The notes: a model not told the origin generated them from the letters alone. A stretch of 64,000 bases of DNA from Sipunculus nudus (GCA_026874595.1 CM049312.1:64012929-64076928), one strand, 5' to 3'. Counted from the stretch's first letter, positions 1 through 10,777 are shown. Translations and numbers: made by a program.

Positions 1-31
1 TGAAAAGGGTATTGTATCGTATGGGACCTAC

Positions 32-166
32 TTTGTTGGCAGTCCTGACCTTTCCATCCCGCTTTACATCCTCCGGCACATTTTCCAGTCACATGATGAC
101 ATTTAGTTGGATCCATACAGTGACAAATTTTACTGCAGTCAGGTCCAAACTTGCCACGAACACATT
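32..166 (-). CDS. Exon 7: EGF-like repeat (last exon visible)
   Basis: 135 nt, phase 1 to phase 1. The acceptor is cgcacag at 167, directly beside a (TA)n tract, and the donor is CAAA|GTAGGT at 31. It encodes CVRGKFGPDCSKICHC, a middle part ending GKCAGGC and then KAGWKGQDC. The donor shows that the gene continues beyond the left edge. Confidence 0.78.
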
Positions 167-171
167 CTGTG

Positions 172-244
<73 letters not shown>

Positions 245-1338
245 GGAAGGAAAAGATGACTTTCGAGTGCAGGGGTTTAGGAAGTCAGGAAATCAGGTCC
301 TTGGCGTAACTTTGGCATCAAGTGAATTCAAGTGATATTCAAGTGAAAGTTTAACTATTAGGTCCACTGCTTTGGAGAAATTCATAAAGATTGAGATGAG
401 AATTTATGATCATATTTAATTGATGAAAGGCCGAATCCAGCTGAATTAACAACGCCGCTTCCTTAGTGGATGTACTGTCAGTGTATTTCTACATAGGTTT
501 TAACAGGATTATGTCAAAATGAGAAGTGAATTTATTTTATCTATTGTATGCTTGTACTCATTTTCTGAAGATTTGGATTCAGTTTTTGTGTTTTACCATG
601 TTGTAAGTGTTGACGGTTTGTTCCATCATGTAGTCTTTAACGGTCAGTGTTTTTGTGCTTGCTCTTAGTTTTGATGGTTTAGTGAAACTACTATCTCGTA
701 AGGCTGCTCTGAGGGTTCTGTAATGTTAGACTTCTAGTTTATATAAGTGTGTATTAGTTGCAGCTGCGAAATATATAGAGATATATCTTTAGGAAGAACC
801 CTTGTTTATACAGATAATTCATTAAGACTCGAAGTATAAACTAAGATATATTACTCACACTTTCATTGAAAGTACGTGTTTCACTTACTTTCTGTGCATC
901 GGGCATTGCGATAACCTGGCAGACATTTGCAGGAGCCGTCCGTGTGTTTGCATTCTCCATCGACACAGTATCGGGAGCAAGATGAACCACACATGAGACC
1001 ATAGTAGCCTTTTGAACACTCTGCGGTCAAACAAAGACGAGGGAATAAATGTAAGTATTGTTACGTTAATGACTTTGGAGTTGATGTTATATTGCGGACC
1101 TGGAATCTGACAAAAAAATGATGACCTCACACGTATGTCTTCCCCATTTGTCGTCTTTGTCGTGTGTTGTGTCGTACTTTTGTGAGAGCGAACTGTAAGA
1201 ATTCTCGCGGCCCTGTTGATTTTCTGGCCAGTCCTTCGATTTCCTAAGGAAATAAGCTGGGACCCGTCCAGTGGTTAAATATATAGTCAATGATTATGCC
1301 ATACTCATGGGACTAAATCCCAAAGACTACTATGGACA

Positions 1339-1369
<31 letters not shown>

Positions 1370-1981
1370 TTAATAAGATTCTTAATTACTTATTTAAGTC
1401 GAGTAATTGTATGTAAGAGTGAGTGAGCGAAATGATTACCTTTTTCACAATACCGTGCGGGCCCAGAGTCGTACAAATGCTTATAACCTGCTTTGCACAC
1501 ACAGTACCCATTACCTTTTGTGCAGTTGGAAGGGTTGAGACAATTCCTTGAACATCGGTTCCCACAATGGGAGTCCCAATAACCATCCTTACAACTGCAT
1601 GTGCCCTGGGCCTTATGGCATGTTCCCTGAAGGCACCCTTTAGAACAGCTGAGGAGGCAGTTTTCACCGTATTTCCCAGAAATGCAATCTGTCCAAACAA
1701 AAAGGGATAAATATGCTGGCCTGGAATTAAAAAGTAATTTTGAACAACAGAAATTTTACAAAAATTCTCTAGTTGATGCATCTGTATGTTACGTAACATT
1801 TTTAATATGCTGATTTCAAACCTGTACCAAATCTACTACATGGTCTGAATTGTGAAAAGGCTATATTTCTAGGATTTGTATATACGAAAATAGAATACTT
1901 CTAGAACTAGCACAATATATAAAAATAATAAAAAAGAAATTAAGAAATCAAATTGTGACCCATTGTGATATATTCATTTTA

Positions 1982-2041
<60 letters not shown>

Positions 2042-5000
2042 AAAATGGCACTAAGTGGTGTACTTTTAGTATGATTCTAAGAATGACATATTTCTAGAGC
2101 ATATTTATAGTGTAGTCTTGGTAATTTGCTTTTATGTTTAAGGATATGGTCTAACTCGAGAGTTATAAATGCAATCTGACCTTTAGTAATCTCTTTACGA
2201 CAAACTTTCTGAAAATGCATTGAGGAGCTGAATAAAAGGGGTGGTAATGCACAGTTATATTTATTTCTAAGAAAGTATGCCCTGAAAAAGCTTACAGATA
2301 TACATATTTTGCATTGGAAAAGGTGTTATTTTATCTTTTTACAGTGTTGCCATGGCAACGATCACTCACGTTCAAGTCACATATAATGCCTTTGGAGTTT
2401 TCTCTTCGAAACACAGGTCCTGTTAAACCCCTAAACATCATCTTTTTTTTTAAAGAAATTGTGTCATATGTTTGTGTTCATTGATACCTTGTGAACAGTT
2501 TATTCCTTCTTTTCCTGCAATGCATCCTTTCAAACACGTGGCCCTTCGTTCATGACAGTCCCGATACTTACAATAAGCGCTGCAGGTATGTTCGCACCTT
2601 TTGCCATACGTCCCTTTTGAACAGACTAGAATATCGCCAAAAAGTACATCCTAGAATGAATACTACACATAATGCATTTCAAATACGGTTGATGGCATAA
2701 TATAACATACATGTATTAGATATACAGATCTTGTGCCTATAGAGATGGTGCTGTTCCCAAAGAATCTCACAAATTTATGTGGTTGGAAAATGATCTCTCT
2801 TTTTCAAATAGCCAGTCCCGTACGTTACCAGTCATCGGTATTAGATGGTTTTGTAAATCATATAAATAATAGTCAATTTAATCATGACAGTGCTGGAAAA
2901 ATATGAAGAAAGGAACTGAGCGACTCCGTTAATCCAATCAAATTTGTTCGATGTCACTGAAGATTGGATACTCTGGTTTGCTTCATATGTGAGGTGTTAT
3001 TATATCGCAATTTCTTTTTTTTTCAGTGTTTCGTGTGAGTTCTATATTCTCAATCTCAAAATACAGAAATAAATTTCCCAATAGCATAATATTATTATGT
3101 GATTGAATTATATCAACATCTGCACAAAATCTATCAACAACATTTATTGTGAGTTCATGGCAGACAAATAGAAAGATCTGATATCATTTAAAATTTCAGT
3201 CTTTGAACATACACGATCTATTTTTATTCATAATTTCAATTTTTTACTTTTTATCTTCGTCTTCGACGATGGGATCTCTTATTAATGAACAGTTTATGTT
3301 AAAGTTAATACCCCTTTCGTGAATATCAGAATTCTGTGAGTCTTTGAATGACATATCAATAATTGTACTCACTATACGCTCCGTCCACTCTGACTTCGCA
3401 TAACTGTAGTATACCAGTGCTGGAGTTTTTCAAAACCACAACAGTTGAAGCAGGCTTTCCATGACAAGACACCCATTTGCCGCAACCAGCACCACACAGT
3501 TCAAATTTACTTCTTAAGGTCTTTCCGAAAGGTTGGTTGCCAATCAGTATTTGAAAATCACCGCCGTATTTGGCTTTAAAGTACAAAATGAGGGGATTTC
3601 CCATGAACTTTTACTATTTTTTTTTTAATTTATATTTTTCTTCTTTAGAGTCATGGGATTTTAATCCCTTTTTCATTCAAACATATTTCTGTTATCATTT
3701 GAGGACAACAAGCAAAATGTGAAGACAACAATAAAACACGTGAAACTCAACTGCGATAACCAAGTTTGATTGAAAAATCAGATAGAAGATTTTTAGGAAC
3801 TTTTTTTCAGGGATCAGAAAAACGATCACCTCATTGGTCATAGTTTAGCGTCATATCGACCCTCTAGCATTACGACCAGATTACTGGCGCCAGAGTGCCT
3901 TTATATCTAAGGCTGAAGAACGCATTATAAGGCCTTTTGAAGATGCAAATATTTTCGTTGTTTCTGACCACGCTTCATGGCCTTCAGGTTCACTGTCAAT
4001 CAACAAAAAGCAGACCAATCTTTAGCATATTTTGTGTACTTTCTAATACATATTATACCAAACATTATCGCATGGCTTGCACGGGTTACAGGACGCAGGC
4101 AGCTTGCAAGCGATACAGGAAATGACCCGTTCATGGAGACGGTGTTTCAGTTTTGGTTGTGAGCTCACATGTATACTATTGTGTAAATACATCATGCTAA
4201 GTATAATATTGAGATTATGGGCCGTTTACCACAATATGAATGCAACCCGATGCAATACCACTGCGAAACATTCCTCGATATTACTTGTATCACGACTCGA
4301 CTAGGCTTACCAGCCCAATTACCCGATTGCCTACTTATTCGCAATGTAATGGCTTGCCATGGATGTATTGGATGACAAGTGTAACTATTTATTTTTATAA
4401 TAATAGTGATAATAATAATAATAATAATAATAATAATTAGACTTTTTTATAAAACCATATCAAAACATATGATTACTTATTTAACTTAACATCAACTCGA
4501 TATAACATATGGAAACAGCAACACAAAAATATACGAATCAAAACACTACCTTAAACGGAATTCTACAAAAGAATGTAAATTATAAATCCATAAAAAATCA
4601 AATCTATGCAAAATGAACTAGATAAATAAAAGGGTCATAATTGAAATACATGTAATGGCACATTAAAATCAATATGCTCTCTTAAGCATAATTTTTTAAC
4701 AGACTTAAAACACATTATACCATTTTGGAGTCTCAGGACAAGTAGCTTTGGTGCACTAATCGAACTTGTAGTTGGTTATATGAAAGTTAACAACACGTAG
4801 GTAGTGATAATAAAAACAAATACGCAAGTAACCTCACATATTGAACTCATAAATGACAGATTTCGTTATGGAAAATGTGCCTCATCAGTAATATGTATCT
4901 ATTAGCAATCAACGTTAAAAAAGGCATCTGAAGGAATTTACACACTCATTGACAAACAGCAGGTTTAAGCAAATATCAGCATGATACTGGCAATGTGAGC

Positions 5001-7477
5001 TTACCTGTTGGGTACCTCGGTGTTACATACACGTAGCCAATCCGAAATTTCCGGCCTAAATTTATGGCAAGCCAGGGTTCAGATTGGTTGAGTGTTCTTG
5101 AATAACTATTACCGCAGTTAATTTTGTGTCCATAACCGTCCACTGCTCGTCCGGCGTTGAAACCGCTGCTCTGGGTAACCGTTTTATTGACAGATATTAT
5201 TACTGAAAAAGAAATATAAATACATTATAAAACTAGAAATCTCCATTCCAAGGAAGGTTAACACCGCCATGTTTGCTTTCACTTTTTCGGCCCAAATTCC
5301 CAGGTTCATTCGTGCATAAGTCACTGGGACTTTGCGAATATGACGTTCCCCAACCCGGATCATGTACCGGTTACACCTCAAAATCTAATGACACTTTAAT
5401 GACATATTCCCGAAATGCGCTGGAAATATCATCGGATTCCGTTAATGATTGCGTGGGTTATGTTGTGAACAAACCCACACAAACACACACACGTACAGGG
5501 ATGAACACATACTCCCCTGACACATTTGTCTATAATACTTGGAGAACCATAAAATCAGTGTTACACCTATTTTATCACAAAAAAATAAGGACTGAAAATG
5601 TAAAACGGGCTAAAAGATATTTGGGTGTGTGACCTTCAGTAATAATAGGTTTTTACAGCTTATGCACAGCTTACCTTGATATATTGGACCTGTTTTTTTT
5701 AATGGTGTGTTATTTTCGCAGATTTAATTTTAAACTTGCGGTTAATATAAGGTATAATCAACTAGACCAGATAAGCAGAAGACCTAGAATGACAAAGAAA
5801 CAGTTCAGACGAAGCTCAACAGAACGTCATCCGACCAGAATAATATTGACATCTGGGCAACAGTTTGCTTAATGACTTGTGAAAAGAGCATCGCTCATTA
5901 AAGTCTGAAAATGAAAGGAATAAATTATCTTAAAACCATTAGTTCATTTCGGGGACTCTACATTTTCTTTATAATTAATACGGAGTTGTTTTTTTTCTAG
6001 ACCACGGTTTACCTGCTTCCGTTCTGATTTGACTCTCCAAAATTGGCAGACGTATCAGTGGTGTGCTCTTCTAGGACAAGTTTGTTTTATTTTGCGGGAT
6101 TATGCCCTATTAAGCTGAAAAATTAATAATTTTAATATCCAGCTCCTTTGCTGACGAATTTACCATGACGACATAAGTTGAAGGTATAAATGCATCTTGC
6201 TTGTCCACAAGATATCCAAGACAGTTTTTAATTGAAGTTAGTGTCATCATGTAGGAAACATGAACAAAACCCGAGAACTGATAACATTTAATGGCTGTCT
6301 GAACAATATATTTAAGCTGTTTCACATAGACACGTACAGGACAACAGAAAAATTGGACTGATCCAGGTCAAGCTCCGTTGTTTTCCTTTGGTCATGCCCA
6401 GGCATTACAAAAAAAAGCTTAAACAGCGTTGTGTATAATACTGTGCCATACATCATTCTAAAGATTATTATCCCCGCAATGACATAGGCGATATGAGAAT
6501 AAACATTTTTTTTATGTACATATAATTTAAGATTTCTTTTTCGATTTCACTGAATTGCACAGAGGTTAGACCGAGCACAGCCGAACTGCCTTCGGCAATG
6601 ATCAGAATGCGTGCATCGTGGTCACTCAACCTCAAACACGACTATTGTTCATATGAATAACGCTTGTTTTCAGTAAGGGATTTGAGCCTGTCTGGTTTTT
6701 AATTTGAACTAGGCTCTCACCCACGTGTGTGATAAAAAAACCCACATATTTCTCGGCTTATGAAATGGATAGTTCAACCCAGGAGGATAAATGACAAAAC
6801 CTAATTCAAGGTTCCAATTTTCAGGAACAGACGTGGGGTGGGGTCGGAGCTTTCAGCCCTTTAAATTTGTCTAATACGATGACAAAAAAGGTTGCGGTGG
6901 CTGAAAACGGGATACGGACCCTCAGCATGGAGTATCCTTGGGTCCGCTTCTGCTACTCACGAGGTATGCATATTTCTGTTTCTTTCATCAGGAATAGTTT
7001 TCTTGCTAAGTACATTTAATAAATCTGTCATGTGTTCCTCATTAACCTAATCTTAATTCGCAATGTAAACATCATCACCGACCAGGTCTTTAAGGTAAAC
7101 ATACCGCGGTATGAATATATTGGCACGACGACAAACCCACAAAAAAAATGTAAAAGATATTTATACATATCTTATTGAGACAGTTTCCAACTGAAAACCT
7201 ATATTTTTTGAGATCTTTAAGAATAAAATATGAGTCAACATTCCACATCTCAGTTAATATATCTCCCCAACCCGGTATTTGGCTCGGTATACCGGGTTTA
7301 TCAGCTAGTATATTTATATATATGTGCCCAGACTTCAATCTACGAAGAGTCCAAACACAAAATAAAATCGTTTTCTCGACAATTATATATTAATTAAAGA
7401 TTCTATAGATAACCCTTACCCTTTTGTTCGCTTCGCTTGTACAGGAGTGCTGTCAACAAGAGGATCCAGGAGAGCAT
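32..7477 (-). CDS. Secreted F-type-lectin-domain plus EGF-repeat protein, 5' part (seven exons, runs off left edge)
   Basis: Seven exons can be joined on the minus strand: 7420-7477, 5005-5202, 3373-3573, 2488-2625, 1440-1688, 889-1020 and 32-166. Each has consensus GT/AG borders and every junction is phase 1, so 1111 nt read without a stop (about 370 residues). The order is signal peptide, one F5/8-type (fucolectin-like) beta-sandwich domain, then EGF-like repeats of the MEGF/scavenger-receptor-F style. Such proteins act outside the cell as lectin-like or adhesion molecules; many molluscs carry large families of them, possibly in immunity (family knowledge). The fucose-binding motif R-x-D-x4-R/K is not conserved: after the arginine of YVTPRYPT the aspartate position is proline, so sugar binding may be lost. 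The 3' end lies outside the window, so a membrane anchor cannot be excluded. The architecture is well supported; the precise function is not. Confidence 0.82.
174..238. repeat. (TA)n microsatellite
   Basis: About 32 TA units inside intron 6 of the lectin-EGF gene, directly against the acceptor of exon 7. It could vary in length and affect splicing. Confidence 0.98.
889..1020 (-). CDS. Exon 6: EGF-like repeat
   Basis: 132 nt, phase 1 to phase 1, between acceptor gaccgcag and donor GAAA|GTAAGT. It begins ECSKGYYGLMCGSSC and ends GSCKCLPGYRNARC, a complete EGF-like repeat of the same type as exons 4, 5 and 7. Confidence 0.8.
1345..1370. repeat. (TA)n microsatellite
   Basis: Short TA run in intron 5 of the lectin-EGF gene. 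Confidence 0.9.
1440..1688 (-). CDS. Exon 5: two EGF-like repeats
   Basis: 249 nt, phase 1 to phase 1, between acceptor ttggacag (1689) and donor AAAAAG|GTAATC. It begins CISGKYGENC and carries two cysteine-rich repeats, including GTCSCKDGYWDSHCGNRC and GNGYCVCKAGYKHL. The spacing of cysteines and glycines is that of laminin/MEGF-type EGF modules. Confidence 0.8.
1986..2039. repeat. (TA)n microsatellite
   Basis: About 27 TA units in intron 4 of the lectin-EGF gene. Confidence 0.97.
2488..2625 (-). CDS. Exon 4: EGF-like repeat
   Basis: 138 nt, phase 1 to phase 1, between acceptor ttctag (2626) and donor CAAG|GTATCA (2487). It encodes a cysteine-rich module beginning CSKGTYGKRCEHTCSAYC, the C-x-x-G-x-Y-G-x-x-C start shared by MEGF10/SCARF-type repeats, with eight cysteines. 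An open plus-strand frame over the same bases is its antisense shadow. Confidence 0.75.
3373..3573 (-). CDS. Exon 3: second half of the F5/8-type domain
   Basis: The acceptor is inside an apparently open stretch: ccctcattttgtactttaaag ends at 3574. Choosing it restores phase 1 and gives KYGGDFQILIGNQ, matching the family's G-x-x-I-x-V-G-N element. The exon closes with STGILQLCEVRVDG, the typical L-x-L-C-E-V-x-V-x-G end of the domain. Paired cysteines occur in between. The donor is TATA|GTGAGT. The frame stays open upstream of this acceptor to 3604, but that extension breaks the phase. Confidence 0.82.
4410..4437. repeat. (AAT)n microsatellite
   Basis: About nine AAT units in intron 2 of the lectin-EGF gene. 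Confidence 0.95.
5005..5202 (-). CDS. Exon 2: first half of the F5/8-type (fucolectin-like) domain
   Basis: The acceptor is a pyrimidine run ending ttcag at 5203 and the donor is ACAG|GTAAGC at 5004. The 198-nt exon encodes the family pattern: VTQSSGFNAGRAVDG near the start, then NQSEPWLAINLGRKF, then IGYVYVTPR. These match the Q-S-S, A-V-D-G, P-W-W-x-V-D-L-G and V-x-I-T-x-R signatures of fucolectin and pentraxin-linked domains. Phase 1 at both ends. Confidence 0.82.
5203..7419 (-). other. Intron 1 of the lectin-EGF gene
   Basis: 2.2 kb of AT-rich intron. It holds a short perfect hairpin at 7269-7298 (arms AACCCGGTAT and ATACCGGGTT, loop 10). I see no other gene in it. Confidence 0.6.
7420..7477 (-). 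CDS. Exon 1: start codon and signal peptide
   Basis: ATG at 7477-7475 begins MLSWILLLTALLYKRSEQK. The hydrophobic run WILLLTALL is a signal-peptide core. The exon ends after one base of the next codon at a donor reading G|GTAAGG. The next exon completes that codon in frame. A TATATA lies 38 nt before the ATG. Confidence 0.75.
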
Positions 7478-7782
7478 GGTGCCTCACTGGGATATCCAAT
7501 TGTGTGTGCCCATGTATATACCACAATTAAGTCCCAGGTGATGCTAACTATGATTTTTGTACGGAGTGATATACTTGACTGAGGCTTAATGACATCATCA
7601 ACTGCATCACGTGTTTATCCCGTTACAGAGACAGCCAGAATTGCATGGGACTTCCGTCGATTTATGACCTGTTTTTGTCACGCTGGCAAATGTACACGGA
7701 AGCATCCATCCATGTCAAGTGCTATCCATGCCTGTCTTTATACATATATACAAAGTGACTAAGTTGATAACATTTTTACAGG

Positions 7783-7828
<46 letters not shown>

Positions 7829-7910
7829 ACGAATAGTGACCGTTTTGTTAACGTTTTACCTACACATCGGCAATAGACTAACACGGCTAAATCTTTAATT
7901 ATATATATAT
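7478..7910. other. Upstream region of the lectin-EGF gene with (TA)n tract
   Basis: About 430 bases between the start of the minus-strand gene and the retroelement cluster. It contains the candidate TATA box and a (TA)n run at 7788-7825. Nothing coding was recognised. Confidence 0.6.
7515..7520 (-). promoter_or_regulatory. Possible TATA box of the lectin-EGF gene
   Basis: TATATA on the minus strand starts 38-43 nt before the ATG at 7477. If it is used, transcription would start about 30 nt downstream and leave a leader of only about 10 nt. Weak evidence in AT-rich DNA. Confidence 0.3.
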
Positions 7911-8070
7911 TGTTACGAGAAGCACATAAAAGCGGACCGAACTGTCTCGCTAGTGAAGCTTGCTTTTCTAGCGAAGCGGTTTGGACACCGGACTTGTGCG
8001 CCACCGACCTGGGAACGACTCCCGGATCGGCCAAGGATTTTCTCCTCATTTATTTGTCTACGTAACAAAA

Positions 8071-8088
8071 TGGGGGCTCGTCTAACGT
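8071..8088 (+). other. Candidate primer-binding site (tRNA-Pro type)
   Basis: TGGGGGCTCGTC follows the LTR by three bases. It equals the first 12 bases of the classical proline-tRNA primer site of gammaretroviruses and many gypsy elements. The second copy is at 8333 (TGGGGGCTTGTCC). Confidence 0.6.
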
Positions 8089-8228
8089 GACGGTAACTTT
8101 GTGGCCCAGGAAGTAAGCTCACCAAAGTGTGACTCCTGGGGAAAATTAGTCTTTGTTCTGATAGCAGAACGCCCTTAAGAGGGGGTGTGTTACGGGGTGC
8201 ACACAAAAGCGGACCCAACTTGCTTTTC

Positions 8229-8282
8229 TAGCGAAGCGGTTGGGTCGCCGGACTTGTGCGCCACCGACCTGGGTTCGACTCC
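8229..8282 (+). promoter_or_regulatory. tRNA-like RNA polymerase III boxes inside the LTR
   Basis: An A box, TAGCGAAGCGG (8229-8239), and a B box, GGTTCGACTCC (8272-8282), both fit the consensus and lie 43 nt apart as in tRNA genes. The D stem GCGA/TCGC and the T arm CTGGG-TTCGACT-CCCGG can form, but the anticodon arm does not fold well, so this is not a working tRNA gene. The flanking copies keep the A box (7969-7979, 8509-8519). Their B boxes are mutated at two positions (left copy) and one position (right copy). Confidence 0.7.
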
Positions 8283-8621
8283 CGGATCGGCCAAGGATTT
8301 TTCCCCTCAACAATTTGTCTTCATAAAAAAAATGGGGGCTTGTCCGACGTGACGTTAAAACTTTGTGGCCCAGGGAATAAGCTCACCAAAGTGTGACTCC
8401 TGGGGAAAATTAGTCTTGTTCGGATAGCAGAACGCTCTTAAGAGGGGGTGTGTTACGGGGTGCACATAAAAGCGGACCGAACTGTCTCGCTAGTGAAGCT
8501 TGCTTTTCTAGCGAAGCGGTTTGGGCGCCGGACTTGTGCGCCACCGACCTGGGTTCGACTACCGGATCGGCCCAGGATTTTACCTTCATTTATTTGTCTT
8601 CGTAATAGTATATATATATAT

Positions 8622-9035
8622 TGTTACATGCATCAGTTTATTATGCGCCTGGCGTTCTGATTTCGTGTTAGGCTCAAGCCCTGTTCGTTGCTATGGGAGA
8701 TGCGCGAGTTGGGCTCTGGTTTGCTTGTGAAGTGTAAAACGTGGAGACACAGTGTCTTTGTGTTCTATATGATTCGGGTCTGTTCAGGCGCTGTGGGCGC
8801 ACTTGTATTCTTGTATTCTTTGGAATGTTCGTGAATTGAAGTTTCTGGGCTTCGGGTAAAAAAAGCTATAAATAGGGGCTGTGTTTAGAGCCGGCAGAGA
8901 GAAAAATACCAGCGGACACGGAAGAGTGTGACTCTCTCGTCATTGTTTTTTTTCGGACCTTTCCGATAATTCCAGAACTTACAAATCTTCAACGGATTTT
9001 ATACGTACTGTCTTCGGTTTGGAGTGTCTTGCATC
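8622..9035 (+). mobile_element. Partial gypsy-type LTR (copy 1)
   Basis: It starts TGTTAC and shows blocks of similarity to the LTR at 9576: GGGAGAYGCGCGAG, TATAAATAG (8867-8875), TTTAGAGCCGG and CCAGCGGAC followed by CGGAAGAGT. The similarity stops where a 155-bp minisatellite begins, so the 3' part is missing. TATAAATAG is the likely core promoter of the LTR. Confidence 0.65.
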
Positions 9036-9510
9036 TGTCTGTCTGTCACTCTGTTTGTTAGTCCGTCAGATTTTCATTTCCGTGGGTTAACTTTCCTAAA
9101 TATTATCTGATTTCATTCAAATTTGGGTCAGACATTGCTCTCATGCATACTTTGGTTGGGATTAGTTTTATAGTGTCTGGCTTTTGTCCATCTGTCTGTC
9201 ACTTTGTCTGTCCGTCCGTCAGGTTTTCGTGTCCCTGCTATAAATTTCCTAAATGTTATCCGATGTCAGTCAAATTTTTGCCAGTGATTGCTCTCATGCT
9301 TACCTTGGTTTGGAATTGTTTTGAAGTGTCTGGCTTATGTCCGTCTGTTTGTCTGTCACTCTGCTGTCAGTTTGTCAGGTTTTCGTTTCTGTGGGATTAA
9401 TTTCCTAAATATTATCCGATTTCATTCAAATTTTGGTCAGTGATTGCTCTCATGCTTACGCTGGTAGGGATTTGTTTTAAAATGTCTGGCTTCTGTCTGT
9501 CTGTCTGTAT
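9036..9510 (+). repeat. 155-bp minisatellite, about three units
   Basis: Three diverged units begin near 9040, 9194 and 9349. Each has a CTGTCTGTCACT start, a CGTCAGGTTTTCGT part, an ATTATCCGATTTCA part and a GATTGCTCTCATGCTTAC part. The array lies between two LTR copies and may have grown from within one of them. Confidence 0.8.
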
Positions 9511-9575
9511 GTGACAACAAGATTCCAAAGCTGGGGACACGAATTTGCTTGTTATTATTGTTATACTGTGTAATT

Positions 9576-10634
9576 TGTTACATATGTCTCTTATATTGTG
9601 TGCATCAGTCTTGCATGTGCCTGTGTAACGCTTGCATTTTCCGTTGCCATGGGAGACGCGCGAGCCGGCCCGGTCCACGTGTAGTGTCTTCATGACGTGT
9701 AGAAACACAGCGCTCATGCTGATCTCGAACTTTACTGGGCTAGTTGCGCTCTATGGGTGTGTATTATGCACTGTTTGGTTCTTTCGATTGTTCGTGAAAT
9801 AGAAGTTTTTAGAATTTTCGGATGAAAAGTTATAAATAGGTGATGTGTTTTAGAGCCGGAGAGGGAGGAGAGAGAAATATTCCAGCGGACTCGGAAGAGT
9901 CTGACTCAGTTTTTGACCTATCCGATAATTGCAGTGGTGTCAGGGATTCTACGAACTCTATGCAGATTTAGTGTGGCCTGTCTCCAGTGTGCTTTCGGAA
10001 TTATCAAAAGAACTTCAATTTGGGATTACAACAAATTGATTTTGTGATTGAATTGGACTATTATTCTCTGAGAAGATTTATGTGAACTGTTCATCTGGAT
10101 TATACGTTTTAGAGAACTTGTTGTCGCTGTGACACTGGTGGTATCCAGGTGCTGTAAACTTAATTTATTATACTGTGTAATTGTATTGATTTGCTGTTCC
10201 ACTGTTGTTATACTCTGTAATTGTATTGATTTAGTGTATCGTAATGCTAGGGTTGTTTTAAGAATAAATTATAATTATTTTTTAACAAAAAAAAACCCAC
10301 TGAATTCTTTGTTCATTCCCCTAGACAATTCACGCTGCCTAGTGCTACAGAATCTGATTTTTTTCTATCTCAGTAACAACATTTATGCTCGTCACGACTA
10401 CGTGATCTGTTGTTATTAGGTTCCGTAACAAATTATATTAATTGTATTGTAATGCTAGGATTGTTCTAAGAGTAAATTATAATTATTTGTTAACAAAAAC
10501 AAAACACTGACTTCTTTATTCATTCCCCAAACATTTCATTCTGCCTATTGTTGCGGAATCTGATTTTTTTATCTCCGTCACAGAATGTGTGCTCGTCACG
10601 ATTACGTGATCTGTTATTATTAGGTTCCGTAACA
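9576..10634 (+). mobile_element. 5' LTR of decayed gypsy element, with internal duplication
   Basis: It starts TGTTAC (9576) and ends GTAACA (10629-10634). A TATAAATAG box lies at 9833. An AATAAA lies near 10264, inside the last 200 bp. That 200-bp end is present twice in tandem (about 10227-10430 and 10435-10634): each copy has GTAATGCTAG, a TTATAATTATTT run and TTCCGTAACA, with a 208-bp offset. The internal region of the element begins directly after. Confidence 0.7.
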
Positions 10635-10640
10635 TAAATT

Positions 10641-10658
10641 TGTGGGCTTTTCCGGGAA
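10641..10658 (+). other. Degenerate primer-binding site of the gypsy element
   Basis: TGTGGGCTTTTCCGGGAA starts six bases after the LTR end. By eye it agrees at about 14 of 18 positions with the proline-tRNA primer site. It is the same primer type as in the miniature LTR element upstream. Confidence 0.5.
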
Positions 10659-10777
10659 GCTTAATAGTTTTGAAAATTTAATAGGCCTTGATCTAGACTC
10701 ATTGTTTACAATACATGGTTTACAAGATTTATCTCAGTGTTTTTTTTTTTTTTTTGTTATTGTTTTAACATCTTAAC

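Larger units (their letters stand above)
7911..8607 (+). mobile_element. Tandem TRIM-like miniature LTR element: LTR-internal-LTR-internal-LTR
   Basis: Three copies of a 141-157 bp repeat (7911-8067, 8188-8328, 8451-8607) alternate with two internal segments of about 120 bp that have no coding capacity. The repeat starts TGTTACG and ends CGTAACA (mutated in copies 2 and 3). Each internal segment opens with TGGGGGCTCGTC or a close variant, the start of a primer-binding site for proline tRNA. Each ends with a purine run, AAGAGGGGGTG, directly before the next repeat. These are the parts of a terminal-repeat retrotransposon in miniature, and the odd number of LTRs fits LTR-LTR recombination. The middle LTR lacks 17 bp near its start. 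The LTRs also contain tRNA-like boxes, listed separately. The element sits between TA-rich tracts, so its target duplication cannot be read. A tRNA-derived SINE array is the alternative; the primer site and purine tract argue against it. Confidence 0.75.

Noticed and set aside
12-239. Plus-strand open frame over the left end
   Set aside because: It is antisense to EGF exon 7 and ends in a TA microsatellite that reads IYIYIY.
2491-2700. Plus-strand open frame of 69 codons
   Set aside because: It is antisense to EGF exon 4, which has splice sites and a conserved cysteine pattern.
3574-3604. Start codon at 3604 for the F5/8 exon
   Set aside because: Using it breaks the phase with exon 2; the acceptor at 3574 keeps the frame and the domain.
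8229-8300. A functional tRNA gene
   Set aside because: The T arm and D stem can form but the anticodon arm does not, and the sequence repeats within LTR-like units.
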